Shown here: positions 44,701-55,986 of the stretch, one piece after another
Position numbering within the stretch: the first letter of the stretch is position 1
How the letters are laid out: every line of letters starts with the position of its first letter
NCBI GenBank assembly: GCA_013420905.1
Contig: JAAXNY010000009.1
Coordinates: 1,116,001-1,180,000, forward strand
DNA length: 64,000 nt
Direction: 5' to 3'
Source: Collybia mongolica
Lineage: Eukaryota; Basidiomycota; Agaricomycetes; Agaricales; Clitocybaceae
Position numbers and translations under genes: made by a program
The notes under the pieces: model-generated
Databases searched by the model: none
Seen by the model: only the letters and a program-made list of their open reading frames with translations
Told to the model about the DNA's origin: nothing

Positions 44701-45576
44701 GGTCTAAAAATGGTTATGTTAGCCCTAGGAAAGGATAAGGTTATCTAGACGTACACCCCGAGCCGATTCCACAAGGGACCCAAGTGTAATAGATGCTCTC
44801 CGAGACAGACCACTTTGGTGGGACTCAGTTTGAGGGGGTCCACGAATAAACATGGGGTTGGTCACAAGTGTGTTAATCGGAGGCGGTTCAGATATATCTC
44901 TGTGTGTCTGAGGCGCTGGGGTCATCGATGTCCTCATACGAAACGAGGGACGTCCAGACAAGGGAGGCATGGAAAGGTCTCGCCTGAGACTGAGGGACTT
45001 CATGGATGAATCCATTGAGGTATCGCGATTTATAGGCATGGGGATAGAAGCAAACGTAGATGAACGCGAGGCAGGCCGTGACGGAGGATCGATAGACATT
45101 GTGCGCGAGATGTTGCCGGCGCGCCTAAGATTTAAATTATTATGATGGAAGTCATAGCTTGGAGCTGGTGTGAATACTGATGCTGAAGGAGTGGATTTGT
45201 ATTGATTAAATATACTAGGTTGATCATTTTTCTGGAAGGCCGAGCCAGGAGGGTCCAGGTAGCCATAGGCGTCGCCGAATAGCGGCTGTTGGGGCGGCTG
45301 GCGGTCGCGGGGCGGACTGTGCACCCGTAGGCGCTTATTTCGAGAAGACCTATCGTCCTCCTCGACAGTTGACTCTGTGGATACAGTCGCAAGCCGTCGG
45401 CGCTTGCCCCTCAGATCCTTGGTGTCTTCAAAATCATCAGTGCTGGTAAACCAGGCCAAAGGTGCAGTAACCAGATTTTTTATGGTTCCTAACAAAGACG
45501 AATTAGAACGCGCGAGCGGTTGGCGTTTCTTCAGAGGCTTTCGTCGCTGGCCGGGCTGCGAACTCGACGATGCCAT
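41783..45576 (-). CDS. FG-repeat nucleoporin of the nuclear basket (Nup1/Nup60/Nup153-like)
   Basis: Starts MASSSSQPGQRRKPLKKRQP, with a basic N-terminus including an amphipathic-looking segment (LGTIKNLVTAPLAWFTS), a candidate membrane-binding helix such as those in Nup1 and Nup60. The first exon runs 45576 to about 44758. A middle acidic/basic part follows with IYKTPLVPTRLRSSNPPTG and PLFEIPQGFTFAKM. An intron near 43800-43840 leads into a single large exon (to 41783) full of FSF, FGF, FTFG, FGAP and FSFG repeats spaced by Ser/Thr/Pro-rich linkers. The C-terminus ends RAIRKLPNRRGGTKR, a basic patch like the importin-binding end of Nup1. FG nucleoporins line the pore and bind transport receptors. 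The exact orthologue name is uncertain because FG regions do not align; the FG class itself is certain. Confidence 0.85.
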
Positions 45577-46476
45577 CGTGAAAGAAATAAACAACAAGCA
45601 AAGTCACGAAAAAGTCACAACCTCGTCACGCACAACTACATAAAATTATGTAAATAACTCTAAATAACCTTGTATAGCACCCATCCGTTATTATTTCAAC
45701 TTTTCCAATCCTCGACTGTAGCTATACATATACATCCAGCAAAGTATTTTCTCCCTGTCAAGTTGACCTCTCTTTTTCGGTAGTCTCGATCCTCAAAACA
45801 TTCATCCGCCAACGTTTAAGAACGATCATACGCCTCTCATGTCACTGGTCAAAAAGCAAATCTAAGGATCTGTCAATATCTAGTCTCCTGTAGGCAGACC
45901 AAACAAAGGAAGATGGTCGTTCCTTCATATATGGTCAATATCCGGGACCCGGCCTGCAATCCTTCTCAATCCGATTCCTCTCCCCAGGTCCCAGAATCTA
46001 TATATTTACACCCTGTCAGTGTCCAGTCATCTCGGTTGATCTATTCGCTTTCTATTCAACCGTTAACTCAACTCATCACTAGCAGTGGCTTTTAAGAGGT
46101 GGCAGCATTCGTCAGGGGCAATCCGATGTCCGTTTTGACATGACTGTCCTGGTGTCTTCTCTTTAATCATATTCCAATGCCTGTTTCATCATGTCTGGGC
46201 TTTTCATCACATCCCGAAGCCTCACTATGGCCGATAGCCTCCGAAATATGTGCTCTTCTTGAACATACTTCATTGTGGCATCATTACTTATTAGCGAGCG
46301 GCGTGCTTTTGACAAGATACGTTTGATGAATATCTGTCGCCCCGCTATTACCGAAGGAAAACACACGTCGGTGACACATAGGTGAACATCTATCAGGTAC
46401 AACAAGGTACAGTCAAACTTACCGCCCATCCTCTCTTTTCTCTGACGAGCGTGTGGAATAAACGTTGATCCAAACC
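45577..46476. other. Intergenic region with the nucleoporin promoter
   Basis: Non-coding by eye. A short minus-strand frame (46163-46495) exists but has no recognisable motif and overlaps the promoter of the next gene, so I do not call it. Several TCAC/GTCACG words lie just upstream of the nucleoporin start (45600-45640). Confidence 0.4.
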
Positions 46477-46483
46477 TATAAAA
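46477..46483 (+). promoter_or_regulatory. TATA box of the small secreted protein gene
   Basis: TATAAAA, 95 bp before the ATG at 46572, with a pyrimidine-rich leader (cattctctcacttcttcaac) between. This is a typical layout for strongly expressed fungal genes encoding secreted proteins. Prediction from sequence only. Confidence 0.6.
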
Positions 46484-46571
46484 GCACGATGACATTCTCT
46501 CACTTCTTCAACTTGCAACGCCTGTCCACAAGTTCCCCTGCTTTTCGCATCCTCAAACCAACCTAGAAAAT

Positions 46572-47392
46572 ATGCGCCTTTCCACTATATTCTCTGTTAT
46601 AGCCGTCGCTATATCTGGTGTTGTGGGCACACCCGTCGAGTTCGACTTGTCCAGTATCCTGGGCGTTAACCTCGCGTCATCAAACTCGTATGGTGCTCCC
46701 CTTGCACCATGGAAGGATGGATCCGTTCCTGGGTGGTACTATGGTAATTACCCAGAACACCATAAGAACATTCGGTGCCTCAAAGGAGTATGGCATATCA
46801 GTCTATGATTTGACGAAGAATAACTTGCATCAACAGTGGATATGTAAATTCCTGTCATGGTTCCCATGGTTGGTCCAATGTCCGAAGCCCCCTCACATTC
46901 CTCCCCCAACGTCTGACGGTTACACTCAAACATTTGCCAACCTTACCGGGGCCACTCAGGCTGGAGATTATATGACTTATGGGCTTGTTGACACGATTAT
47001 AGGTCAGTCTTTGTGTCTAACTCATCTTCTATTCTTCAACCAGCGTCCTCATTGCAACCTTATCAGACTGCAAGACTATGTGCAATTCCGTTGCCGGTTG
47101 CAAATTCGCCAACTGTGCGTGTCTGAGTGGATCGTTTCGTCCTTATTTATTAAATGAAATGCTTATAATTAGCATATCACGATGTTAACGGAAAGGTTGT
47201 TACCATTTTCCTGCTGTGGTAGAGCTCACAGGCTAACATAGCTGCCTTTTGCAGGATGGAAGCACGCAGCTTACTTGCTCCCTATTCACTACCTGCCATA
47301 CAGCCTCAGATGCCACCAACACCGGAGGGCAAACGCAACCTGATGGCAGCATCAACTTTATCGCAAACAGTGATGGCTGGTGCAAGAATTAA
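46572..47392 (+). CDS. Small secreted cysteine-containing protein
   Basis: Model: 46572-46787, 46837-47002, 47067-47114, 47173-47195, 47255-47392 (196 residues), phase-consistent. The N-terminus (MRLSTIFSVIAVAISGVVGT) is a clear signal peptide. The mature protein has GAPLAPWKDGSVPGWYYGN, a Pro-rich hinge (CPKPPHIPPPT), TFANLTGATQAGDYMTYGLV, DCKTMCNSVAGCKFANSYHD and a Cys-containing end (LTCSLFTTCHTASDA, then SDGWCKN). The CxxMC...GC...N-Y/H pattern resembles a PAN/apple-like fold found in families of Agaricomycete secreted proteins sometimes named fruit-body-specific; that family name is from memory and the function is unknown. It is apparently intact with a good TATA box. Confidence 0.8.
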
Positions 47393-47684
47393 ACCCATTT
47401 TTAAAGAATTGAGAGAAAGCGATAGTTTTTCCAGTGATGGTTGGTTGGCTTACCACACAATACCAAATAACTTGATGGTGTTAGTTATGTAGTCATAATC
47501 ACTGAAATTGTCGAACAATCTTTGAATTATCCTCTACTACATCCAATATCCTTTACCCCTCCATAAATTTGCCGCAGGATACAGTCTAGTTCAGCTTTGA
47601 TATTTTACCTCAATACAACGTTCGGGTCAACCTTTAATCATTATCAACGCCAGGCGTCATATTAACAACACCAATTAAACCACA

Positions 47685-49823
47685 ATGGACAATGGTTCCC
47701 CCCATCTGCTTTCTTTGAAAGTCATGCGGGTTTCTGTACGTACAACCAGTGATACCTGAATGATGACTCGGCCTTGACTTGGAACGGAATCATAGCGTCC
47801 TGGACTAGCGAGCGCATGGCAACCTTTCTACTCCAGTTCACCCTCGTTTTCGGTGAGGAACAAACCCCCTTGGCTTTGGGAGTACACTGCTGATTGACGT
47901 TTAGGCACATTCTACCGCGTCAATAACCTCTCTGCAAGGGACTACGCCACTACCTGGACATCCGAAAACCTTAAGAGATCTCACGCACGCATCTGAGCTC
48001 CTCACCTTGCCATCCGCGTTCGGCTCTATACAACTTGGGGAGACTTTCGCAAGCTGTTTGTGCATCAACAATGAAGCCCAGATTGACATTAACGATGTTA
48101 GTATGAAAGTTGAGATGCAAACAGCTACCGCCAAAGTTGTGCTTGCCGAGATTGGCGGCCCAGAGCATCAACTACTAGCTGGAGATACGTTGGAACATGT
48201 CATAAACCATGAAATCAAGGAGCTAGGTCAGCATGTACTTGCTTGTAGTGTCACATACAAACTGCCTTCGAATGCTCGTTCACCCAATTCACCAAACGGG
48301 GACGCAGAAAATGTCGATGATTTTCAAACATTCCGTAAGTTTTATAAGTTTGCTGTCAGTCCATTCCTTTGAATCCAACACTATTCTTATTGACCACCGA
48401 TCACACCAACCAGGTCACAAATCCACTTTCTGTCAAAACTAAAGTTCACACGCCTCGGTCGCCAACTGCTCTTATGTCACCAACAGAAAGAGATAAGGTA
48501 TTCCTAGAAGTTCACATTCAGAATCTGACCCAGGAACCCATGCTCTTCGAGCGGATGCAATTCGAATGCGCAGAGGGCTGGGAGGTGACGGATGCCAACG
48601 TTGTAGACATCGGTGCTACAGATGAACACGATAACCTTTTTTCGGGCTCAATGGCTCTGATGCAGCCGCAGGATACACGGCAATACATATATATCATATC
48701 GCCAAAGTTCATCTCTCTGGCACCAGTCGTCTATACTCCCGGCAGTGTTATTCCATTAGGTCGACTTGATATCGCTTGGAGGTCATCATTTGGTGAGCCT
48801 GGGCGTCTCTTGACATCCGTATTATCCCGTCGAATACCCCTACCTCCCGTCCCGATACAGCCGCCTGCTTCGGCTTTACCTTCTCACTTAAAGCGTTCTG
48901 TAATTGGCTCCCCACCTTCGCGTCCTCAGTCTCCTCACACGGTTCCATCGCGTCCAGGAACCCCTCCGCCATTGAGGCCTGACTCACCTCCTCGGAATCG
49001 CCCGTCGTCAGTGGGACCAGCTCGTCCTCAATCGCCTTTCCAATCGTCAACGCTAACGGCCCAATCATCCATTGAGGTCAATCTAATAATTCGGGCCAAT
49101 CCCCTAACACCTATCAAACTGCAGAAGCCGTTCACAATCCCCTTCTCAATAATTTTATCTGCACCCTCATCCCCAGGAAAACGACAGCGTAGGGTTGCGA
49201 GAGTCGCAGTACAACATCTTCAGCCCCCATGCAAGGGTTCCCTCGCTCCACCTCTGCCTCCACCTCCACCCGAAGAAGCATTTAGTCCTAGGTTCCCGTC
49301 GTCGGGTTTCTCGACACCCTCGTCTAATGCTCCTACCTTTAATTATGCCCTTGCCCACCAAAAAATCCTCATGGCATCTCCCCGACAGGCTCATGACGAC
49401 GTGCTGGAACAGGACCGAGGGGAGTCTGATAATGGTAACATGGTCTTACCCCCGCCTGTTTTTATTTCCAATCAATTCAATATGGCAGATGCCCCAAGGC
49501 CTTGTGGTGCCAAATTCATAGGATCCTCTGTGGTGCTTCTTCCCCCTGTCGAATTGATGCCGGCAGGGCAGGAGATACATGGCCATAGGGCTGAATCATT
49601 TTCGAAACTGTATGCTGTCCAAGAGTTCGATCTATCATACCTACCCACTCAGACCGGGTATGCGGCCATTGGTGGATTGCGAGTCTTACTCTTGGACGAC
49701 AAGAACCTTGACGAAGATGAATCCTGGAACGACTCATTGACGGGTAAAACAGATAGGGCGTCCGTCCGAGCCCGGGTCCTAGAAGAGTGGGAAGTTATTG
49801 CTGACATTTGGGTTTCATCATAA
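47685..49823 (+). CDS. TRAPP complex subunit TRAPPC13 homologue
   Basis: Model: 47685-47729, 47797-47853, 47905-48354, 48414-49823 (653 residues). TRAPPC13 belongs to metazoan-type TRAPPIII, a tethering and Rab-activating complex acting in ER-Golgi traffic and autophagy. Diagnostic text: LLSLKVMR at the start, LTLPSAFGSIQLGETFASCL, HEIKELGQHVLACSVTY, FRKFYKFAVTNPLSVKTK, DKVFLEVHIQNLTQEPMLFE, LQPQDTRQYIYII, and LGRLDIAWRSSFGEPGRL. These align in order with the human protein. An insertion of about 90 residues, rich in Pro and Ser (PPSRPQSPHTVPSRPGTPPP), interrupts the middle and accounts for the larger size. The end (YAAIGGLRVLLLDD, then EWEVIADIWVSS) matches the family C-terminus. No membrane segment. 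Confidence 0.9.
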
Positions 49824-50635
49824 CAAAAATGTGGCACTGTTCAGAGATACTAATTTTTTTTCCATGGCTGGTTGTCCATATCGAGAGGTGTCAGATCTTC
49901 TGATCCTGGACGTCATAGCCGAGGCCCCTGTTGTGGGTTTTGTTGGCAAACGGCATCAGATGGCTACACCTCAACCGAGTAAGCGAAGTTTTTACATCAG
50001 ACATGCAGCCTCGACATTATCTCAATAACACTTTTTTCTTAATTCCTAAGCTCGTTAACGCGCCTACCCCAAGATATCATTCCTACAATGGTCTGTATAC
50101 AGATTGTACATAGTTTACCCCAGTCCACACCTGCCATTGATACTCCCTATGTACCTTCCACTGTGTCACTCAAAGGATGCTTCCTTTCTTGATACCTGAA
50201 CTTTTGCAGCATCCTCTTTTTGCAGTCAAAAGGCTTGTGTAATGAAATAGGAAAGTGCATAGCCATAGCAACTACCCTTTTCTGCCTCATATTCACATGT
50301 TTTCTTGAGGAGAGAATGATGCTGCCACCAGTGTTTTACTGTTCCTCACAAGGATGGCTTAAATGTCTTTCATATCATTGTTGTGTTCTATGGCCTACAT
50401 CTAAAATAAGTACTTTTAGAATTTTATCTGCACTCGAGCAACAGACATGACTGAAATACACTTCCTGTCTACAGTGAGGGTTGCCGAGCTCATGCCGAAG
50501 CTAGCTGGGTTGATTTGCTTAATGGCTTGCCGTCCTGCCGATCGTCGGACATCACCGACGTCCATTAAGATTCAGGTTCAACGCCCAGAATTGGAAGATA
50601 TCTCATTAATCATTCACGAGGCTAATTAGGTAGAG
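49824..50635. other. Intergenic stretch between convergent genes, no gene seen
   Basis: Spacer of about 800 bp between the stop codons of TRAPPC13 and V-ATPase subunit H. Short frames occur on the plus strand, but none has recognisable motifs or supporting splice sites. Composition is ordinary. Confidence 0.5.
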
Positions 50636-52482
50636 TTAAACTGTCACCCAAGGCTGGCTAACAAGCTGTTGTACTGAAAGCAAAGCACGATAACGAACGT
50701 CTGAGTTTTCGTGCGTCATTAATTCCATAACTCTCGCTTTCCCGCCCAAATCCGTGACTAGCCTGAGCGAAGCGGATTAGTACTGTATTGTATGGAAACT
50801 GAACTTGCTAACTTTTTCCCTCTGTCATAGTGTTTAACATATTGTCCAACGTCATGTGCAGCAACAGCTAGTACAATGGGGTCGGTGGAATTGAATAAGA
50901 GCTCAATCAAGGACCTATGCGGGGTGAGCTACATCTAATGAGTAATAAGATATATGTACTTCAACTGTTCGCAATCTTTGTCATTTAGCCGAGTCGCGTT
51001 TTCCTTCCAGAAGTCTTCGGACTCGTGAACGGGCGTCCAAGACAAATGACCAGATGTCAATTCAGATGTGTATTCGTCATAAGTCCTGATGTAGTAGTAT
51101 TAGTAGGGAAGATTATAGGCTACCTGTCACAACGAACGTTAAGCTTTGGAAGTTTATATTGAGCTCATCTCTGAGGAACTGAACGTCTTCAATGATATCT
51201 TCGTCCGACCATTTTCTTGTACAGAGATTCTTCGCGAATGGAAGGAGCTGGGCTACCAACATGGCTGGCAGGTTTGAAGCAGGTGCCTTGGCAACAAGAT
51301 TCTGAACGCAAGTTAGATTTAAGAAAGTAAAATAGAGATAATCAGGGACGCAACTCGGAAGGTGGCTACGATAACTCGGATGACCTTCTCTTTCACAGCA
51401 CCTTGTGCAACGTCTATCAAAAGGGGTATAATATCATATTTCCTATAATGCAGCGGCGTTATCGAAAGGGAAAAGGTGGGAATGGCAAGACTGACTTGTT
51501 GATTTGTTCGGCGACGTTTTGTTCAAAAGATAGCAACCAAAAACAATATGCGACTTGGTAACACACTTGAGGACCAGGCTTGTGTTTGAGTATCTCGACA
51601 AATCTGATTATATGTTTAGAAAGTGAGTCAAAGGTAACACTGCAGGAAACGTATTACATACCCAGCGATAATACCGGGTATGCCCCAGACGGCTCTTCTG
51701 CAATGCCTGCGTGCTAGCAAAGCTTCAAGACACTGCACAGCTACTTCGCGTTTATTAGGTGAGTTCCCTTGGACGAGTGTAGCAAGAGTGTTGAGGAATG
51801 GTGTCAACTGGTGAGGTTGTACTGGGGCCGTCTCTGAGCTAATAGTGTAGGGATCGGCAAGATTGACATTTAGACAAAAATTGGAGATCGGACGAGCCTT
51901 AGAAGAATAGTAAGTATCTGTGCCACCTTCAGCTGTACAAATTCATCTTGTGCATCGAGAGTCCTGGAGTGAATAAGCTGAGTAAGGGGAGATTGGAGGC
52001 TAACAGCAGCATACCGAAGTAAGGGGCCATAGGGAAGCTCTGGATCAAATTCAGAGGTCTTTATAAACAAAGGAATCCGTTCTTCGTGCTCTACGCGAGT
52101 ATGAGAAATCGGTATATGGTTGCAATAGAGTACGGACCGGCGAGTGCGTCTGCAATTAAGACCAGAATACATTGCATTGTATCAATCCTCTGGAGCTTTT
52201 TGAGGAGGCGAAGATAGAGAAGGGCATATGTTGGACCATCAGAGAGCAATATTGACTCGGTTTTTGCTTTCGGCTGCCTATCAACTTTCTTAATGAGAGT
52301 CAGTTCCTCGGACGTGACGAGATCTGCACGCTGATACCCCTGTGGTTTACGCGTGAAATAAGTGTCATTGATATCCGAGAGTAAATATATATATATATAT
52401 TGACCTCCCATGGGACAGGCTTAGCCCTGATCTTCGAGGAACTCTCATCGAGGTACGCGTTAGATACGAGGGAAACGGACAT
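50636..52482 (-). CDS. vma13: V-type ATPase subunit H (Vma13)
   Basis: Many short exons. The first reads MSVSLVSNAYLDESSSKIRA and PVPWE, and joins to GYQRADLVTSEELTLIKKVD, a family hallmark. Then come YALLYLRLLKKLQRIDTMQC, LFIKTSEFDPELPYGPLLR, KVAQILTILL, AVWGIPGIIAGFVEILKHKP, CYQVAYCFWLLSFEQNVAEQ, LLPFAKNLCTRKWSDEDIIE, the linker TTYDEYTSELTSGHLSW, and the C-terminal half with VLAVAAHDVGQYVKHYDR, ending LVSQPWVTV. Subunit H sits between the peripheral stalk and the rotor and silences free V1; it is needed for proton pumping in vacuoles and endosomes. All parts of the two-domain HEAT-like architecture are present. A (TA)n run lies inside the first intron. It shares a 147 bp divergent upstream region with mL46. 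Confidence 0.92.
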
Positions 52483-52629
52483 GGCTGGGAGTTGCACGTT
52501 GAATATTGAGTGTACGCAGCTCGGAACCTTGAACTACTGCAAGTAGTATAATCGTCCCACGGTTCACGTGCCAATAATTTAAAAAATATGTAGAGGTTTC
52601 GTTGGCGAACTTCTGTCTGCGACGAACAC

Positions 52630-53707
52630 ATGTTGTCGCGAAATACATCCACCTTCTGTCGGCGAAGTTCAAATGGTAAGTTAACCTAGCAGCTGCTTGA
52701 CGTATTTATACTTTGACTGACAACTTTGGCAGTTTCGTTTCATGCCTTTCGTCGAGCACTCGCAACGGAAACCGTGACAGAACCATCTTCTACCTCCACG
52801 TCGATACCAGTACCTCTGGTACGAACTAAGCGCCCACCTCATGCTCAGATATCAGCAGCAGTGATATTGAATCGCTCCCCAATAGTTACACGGACACCCA
52901 CACTCTTTGAACGTGCCTATTATGCATACCAAGCCCGCATACGGCGTTCTCTCCACAACCCATTTCCCTTTGACTTCTATTTTAAGCAGGGTTCCCTGCT
53001 TGAGACTCGGTTTAATATGGAGGAGAAAAAACGGGAGCGGCGGGCGTTTGGACCTAGTTTTGGCAGGGATGACGAGTTTGTGAGTAAAGAGAAGGCAGCA
53101 GCTGATAAGGCGGCAGCAGACCAACTTGCCCTACAAGAGGGCGAAGTTGAGGACTTAATGCCCAGAGTGCATACTGCAGACGCTGCTCGTGATCTCCATA
53201 GCCTCGATCGGAAGGGCAAGCGGAACATATACCTTTTGTTGCAAACAAATGTGCAGGGTAAGGACGTATGGCGCTTCCCTCAAGGAGGCGTCGAAAAGGG
53301 CGAACTTCTCCACCAGGTCAGTCGTATAAATATCCCAAAGCGAAATAACTTGAAATATATTAAAATTAATCAGGCTGCACAAAGGGACTTGCATGCTGAA
53401 TGTGGACACTTCATGGACACTTGGATCGTTAGTCGCAACCCCATTGGTGTTTTCAAGCCCACACCCCTGGAACACTTCTCAGAGGAAACTGAAGTACGTC
53501 GCTCTGGGGCACTGCGTTTCATACTCCCAATAACTTCTCGGTTATCAGAGAATCACCTTTTTCTTCAAAGCCCATATAATGGCAGGACAAGTCAAACTTG
53601 AGGGAACGTCAATTAAAGACTTTGCTTGGTTGACAAAACAGGAAATTGAGCCACGTATAGAAAAAGACTACTGGGAAGGCGTGAAGGATATTCTCTCCGA
53701 CTATTAA
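52630..53707 (+). CDS. Mitochondrial large ribosomal subunit protein mL46 (MRPL17 in yeast)
   Basis: Model: 52630-52675, 52733-53316, 53374-53493, 53549-53707 (302 residues), phase-consistent. The start MLSRNTSTFCRRSSN is a mitochondrial presequence, continuing FHAFRRALATETVTEP. mL46 has a NUDIX-like fold without hydrolase activity: visible are NIYLLLQTNVQGKDVWRFPQ followed by GGVEKGELLHQAAQRDL, and then FFFKAHIMAGQVKLEG with FAWLTKQEIEPRI near the end. PFPFDFYFKQGS and LETRFNMEEKKRERRAFGPS are also typical of the family. The protein is complete. It is divergent from Vma13 and convergent with Nuc1 (60 bp between stops). Confidence 0.93.
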
Positions 53708-53767
53708 TCTATGTGTTACTCTCTGAATAATATTTCCAGCCTAAATCCTCATTTGTGTACACAAAGT

Positions 53768-55171
53768 CTATTTGGGAGATGATATAGTCTTTCGGTTACT
53801 TTTTTTCTGTGCATCATCAAACCTGCGTACAATGACTTGGCATCTAGTTGTCTGGCATATATGTTTGGAAGTCGATTTAACGGCGTCTGAGAAAAGAGTG
53901 AGACCCGCAGCACGTTCAACAGCCTCCACTGCAAGCGTTGATAAGTATAGACTCTTTGGTGAAATGTAATACCTACCAGGCATGATGAAGCTCTCCAGTG
54001 GTGCTTCATCGGGTATAATGGCGTTAGGAAGTACAAATGCACCTGCAGATAATTCTACAGTGTCCGGCGTGGAAGGTGACGTTGGCTTGGATGTCAAGAC
54101 TACTTTTGCGAAATGAGTGGGCACGGAAATGTTTGGAGGGGATCCAATTACTTCATGTGTCTGGAACATATTATAATCAAACCTAAAAAGCGGAAGAGAA
54201 GAAAGAGGCTGACCACACGCCATTTCCCATCTGCTTCCAGTCGGGGTAGGTAAAGAGGCACAGTAAAGACATAAACATCTTGGAAACTTCCCGTGAGGCG
54301 TCTGCACCATTCCTCAAGGTACGCCCAATCTAGACATGTGAGACAGTAGTAGGGGACGGACGTATGATAACTCACAGTGTCTGTTGAACCCATCTCCCAC
54401 CTGCGGGGCAATATTCGAAAGAAAGAACGTTTCGTTCATTGCATCCTGGTATTGGTCTCATCGATACGGGCCACCTGTGTTCCGAGAATTTCGTACCTGA
54501 GAGAGTTTTGCATCAGCTGCGGGAACCCTACAAAGGTATACATCAGGCGTGAAGGAAATCAACAAGGCAAAAATTCCTCACATGTGCCCTCGATCGTAAC
54601 CACTCCTGAAATAATCCTTCAACTTGGCTCTGAAAGGTATGGGTATAGATTCGTCTTCAATAAATGTCGATTTTGACCGATCTCCTGACTCCGCGTCTAC
54701 TTTGGTGGCGGATGAGCGACCCAACGATGACAGAGTTAGATGTTCGGCGGTCTAGCAGGGGTATCAGAGGTGAAAACTATTGGAGAAAATATGTGTGCTA
54801 CCCAGGCAGGATGTCGAAGGCGTCTATCATAGGCAGCAACATATGCTTTCCTTACAAGAGGATCCGCGATGGGACCTATGATACCATTCTATTATTTCAT
54901 AGACAAATAGAACAAGAGCGATAGACTGACCGGGGTTCCCGTACCTCAAAATTGGAGACAAGGATGAGGATGCCAGTGCAACGTCCGTGATTTGCATTGT
55001 CCCTATTTCGTTGACTTCCATAATTGGCCGTCTGGATGGCGACGCGCTCTCGGAAGACTTGGTAACGATTTGCGTACTCTTCTCTCTACTGCTGATGATT
55101 GTAGCTACCCCGCCCCCTACCAACGCTCCTGCTGCAAATATTGCCGCACGAACAATGGTAGAGCCCGACAT
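53768..55171 (-). CDS. nuc1: Mitochondrial DNA/RNA endonuclease Nuc1 (EndoG family)
   Basis: Starts MSGSTIVRAAIFAAGALVGG, a hydrophobic mitochondrial-type anchor; an ATG 39 bases upstream is also in frame but less like the family start. Then ILRYGNPG, the usual opening of the nuclease domain, RRLRHPAWTAEHLT encoded near 54780-54720, and the active-site SGYDRGHM (about 54595), where the His is the general base of the beta-beta-alpha-metal fold. NETFFLSNIAPQVG follows with the metal-binding Asn, then EEWCRRLTGSFQDVYVFTVP and THEVIGSPPNISVPTHFAKV. The C-terminus ends in RKTISSPK. EndoG/Nuc1 degrades nucleic acid, is linked to mitochondrial DNA turnover and cell death, and resides in the intermembrane space. 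Exon edges were only partly fixed. Confidence 0.88.
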
Positions 55172-55243
55172 AATGACGAAAGGTGGCAGTTTGAAAGCGT
55201 TGGAAGTCAACGTATTTCAGGTTGAAGCTTAGGTCAAATTGAG

Positions 55244-55323
55244 TCGCGAAAAAAGTCGCGACCATGGTACCACGTGACTCCCAGCAAAAAATAAAGTCAA
55301 ACCAGGTCAAACCTTTGTCGCGA
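55244..55323 (-). promoter_or_regulatory. TCGCGA palindrome cluster with a CACGTG box upstream of Nuc1
   Basis: Three copies of the palindrome TCGCGA (55244-55249, 55256-55261, 55318-55323) and one CACGTG (55271-55276) lie 70-155 bp upstream of the Nuc1 start codon. The first two are 12 bp apart in a direct GTCGCGA repeat. CACGTG is the binding site of bHLH factors in fungi; a factor for TCGCGA is not known to me. Regulatory role is inference. Confidence 0.4.
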
Positions 55324-55329
55324 GTTTTA

Positions 55330-55986
55330 ACATCACCCAAATGAAATTGTGACAAGCCAAAGCAAAGTAGTTAAAATCCATTGCTTTCCTCCAAAACGGC
55401 CAATTTCACATTGAAAGTCATGATCTTGAAATACCATTTGTGTTGACTCTTGTGTGACTTTTTGTGCGTATTTCGGACTAAACGTTGACTAAGCATGACA
55501 TTACTTTTAATTGAGCGTGACTAACAGTAAAATAAATGATAGATTAAGATACCCGATTAATATTGATCAATGCAACTCCCCAAGGAGTAGGAATCTATGG
55601 ATTGTTTGTATTCTCTTGCAATAATGTATAAGAGGGAAAGCAAGGAACTCAGGAAATCATTCTCATAAATACAAGCTTCATCGAACAAAAGAAAGTGGGC
55701 GCAGAGCATAGATGACGGGAGTATGATATAGGATTTGGGGGAGAGAACTAATCTGAGCCATTCCACAGATATGAGATAATCGAATCTTCTTCAAGGCTGT
55801 AATATTTAAAGAAAGTAATTGTGAAGGGATTGGGTGGGAAGCAGTATACAAGAGGTAATGAAGGTCAGTGAAGGGAATTTGAGAAAGATTTAGTTGTGTG
55901 GGGTCACGGAATTTGGTGGATTGCGGTGATCAATGCCCACGGCCATCATCGCCTTGTAGACTATCTGAACGGACTGAGGTCACTTA
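55330..55986. other. Intergenic stretch between Nuc1 promoter and the Pin4-like gene
   Basis: AT-rich spacer, no gene recognised. It should include the 3' untranslated region of the Pin4-like gene (stop at 55987). Confidence 0.5.

Noticed and set aside
46163..46495. Minus-strand 110-codon frame upstream of the secreted protein
   Set aside because: No recognisable motif or splice support, and it overlaps the TATA box and leader of the neighbouring gene.
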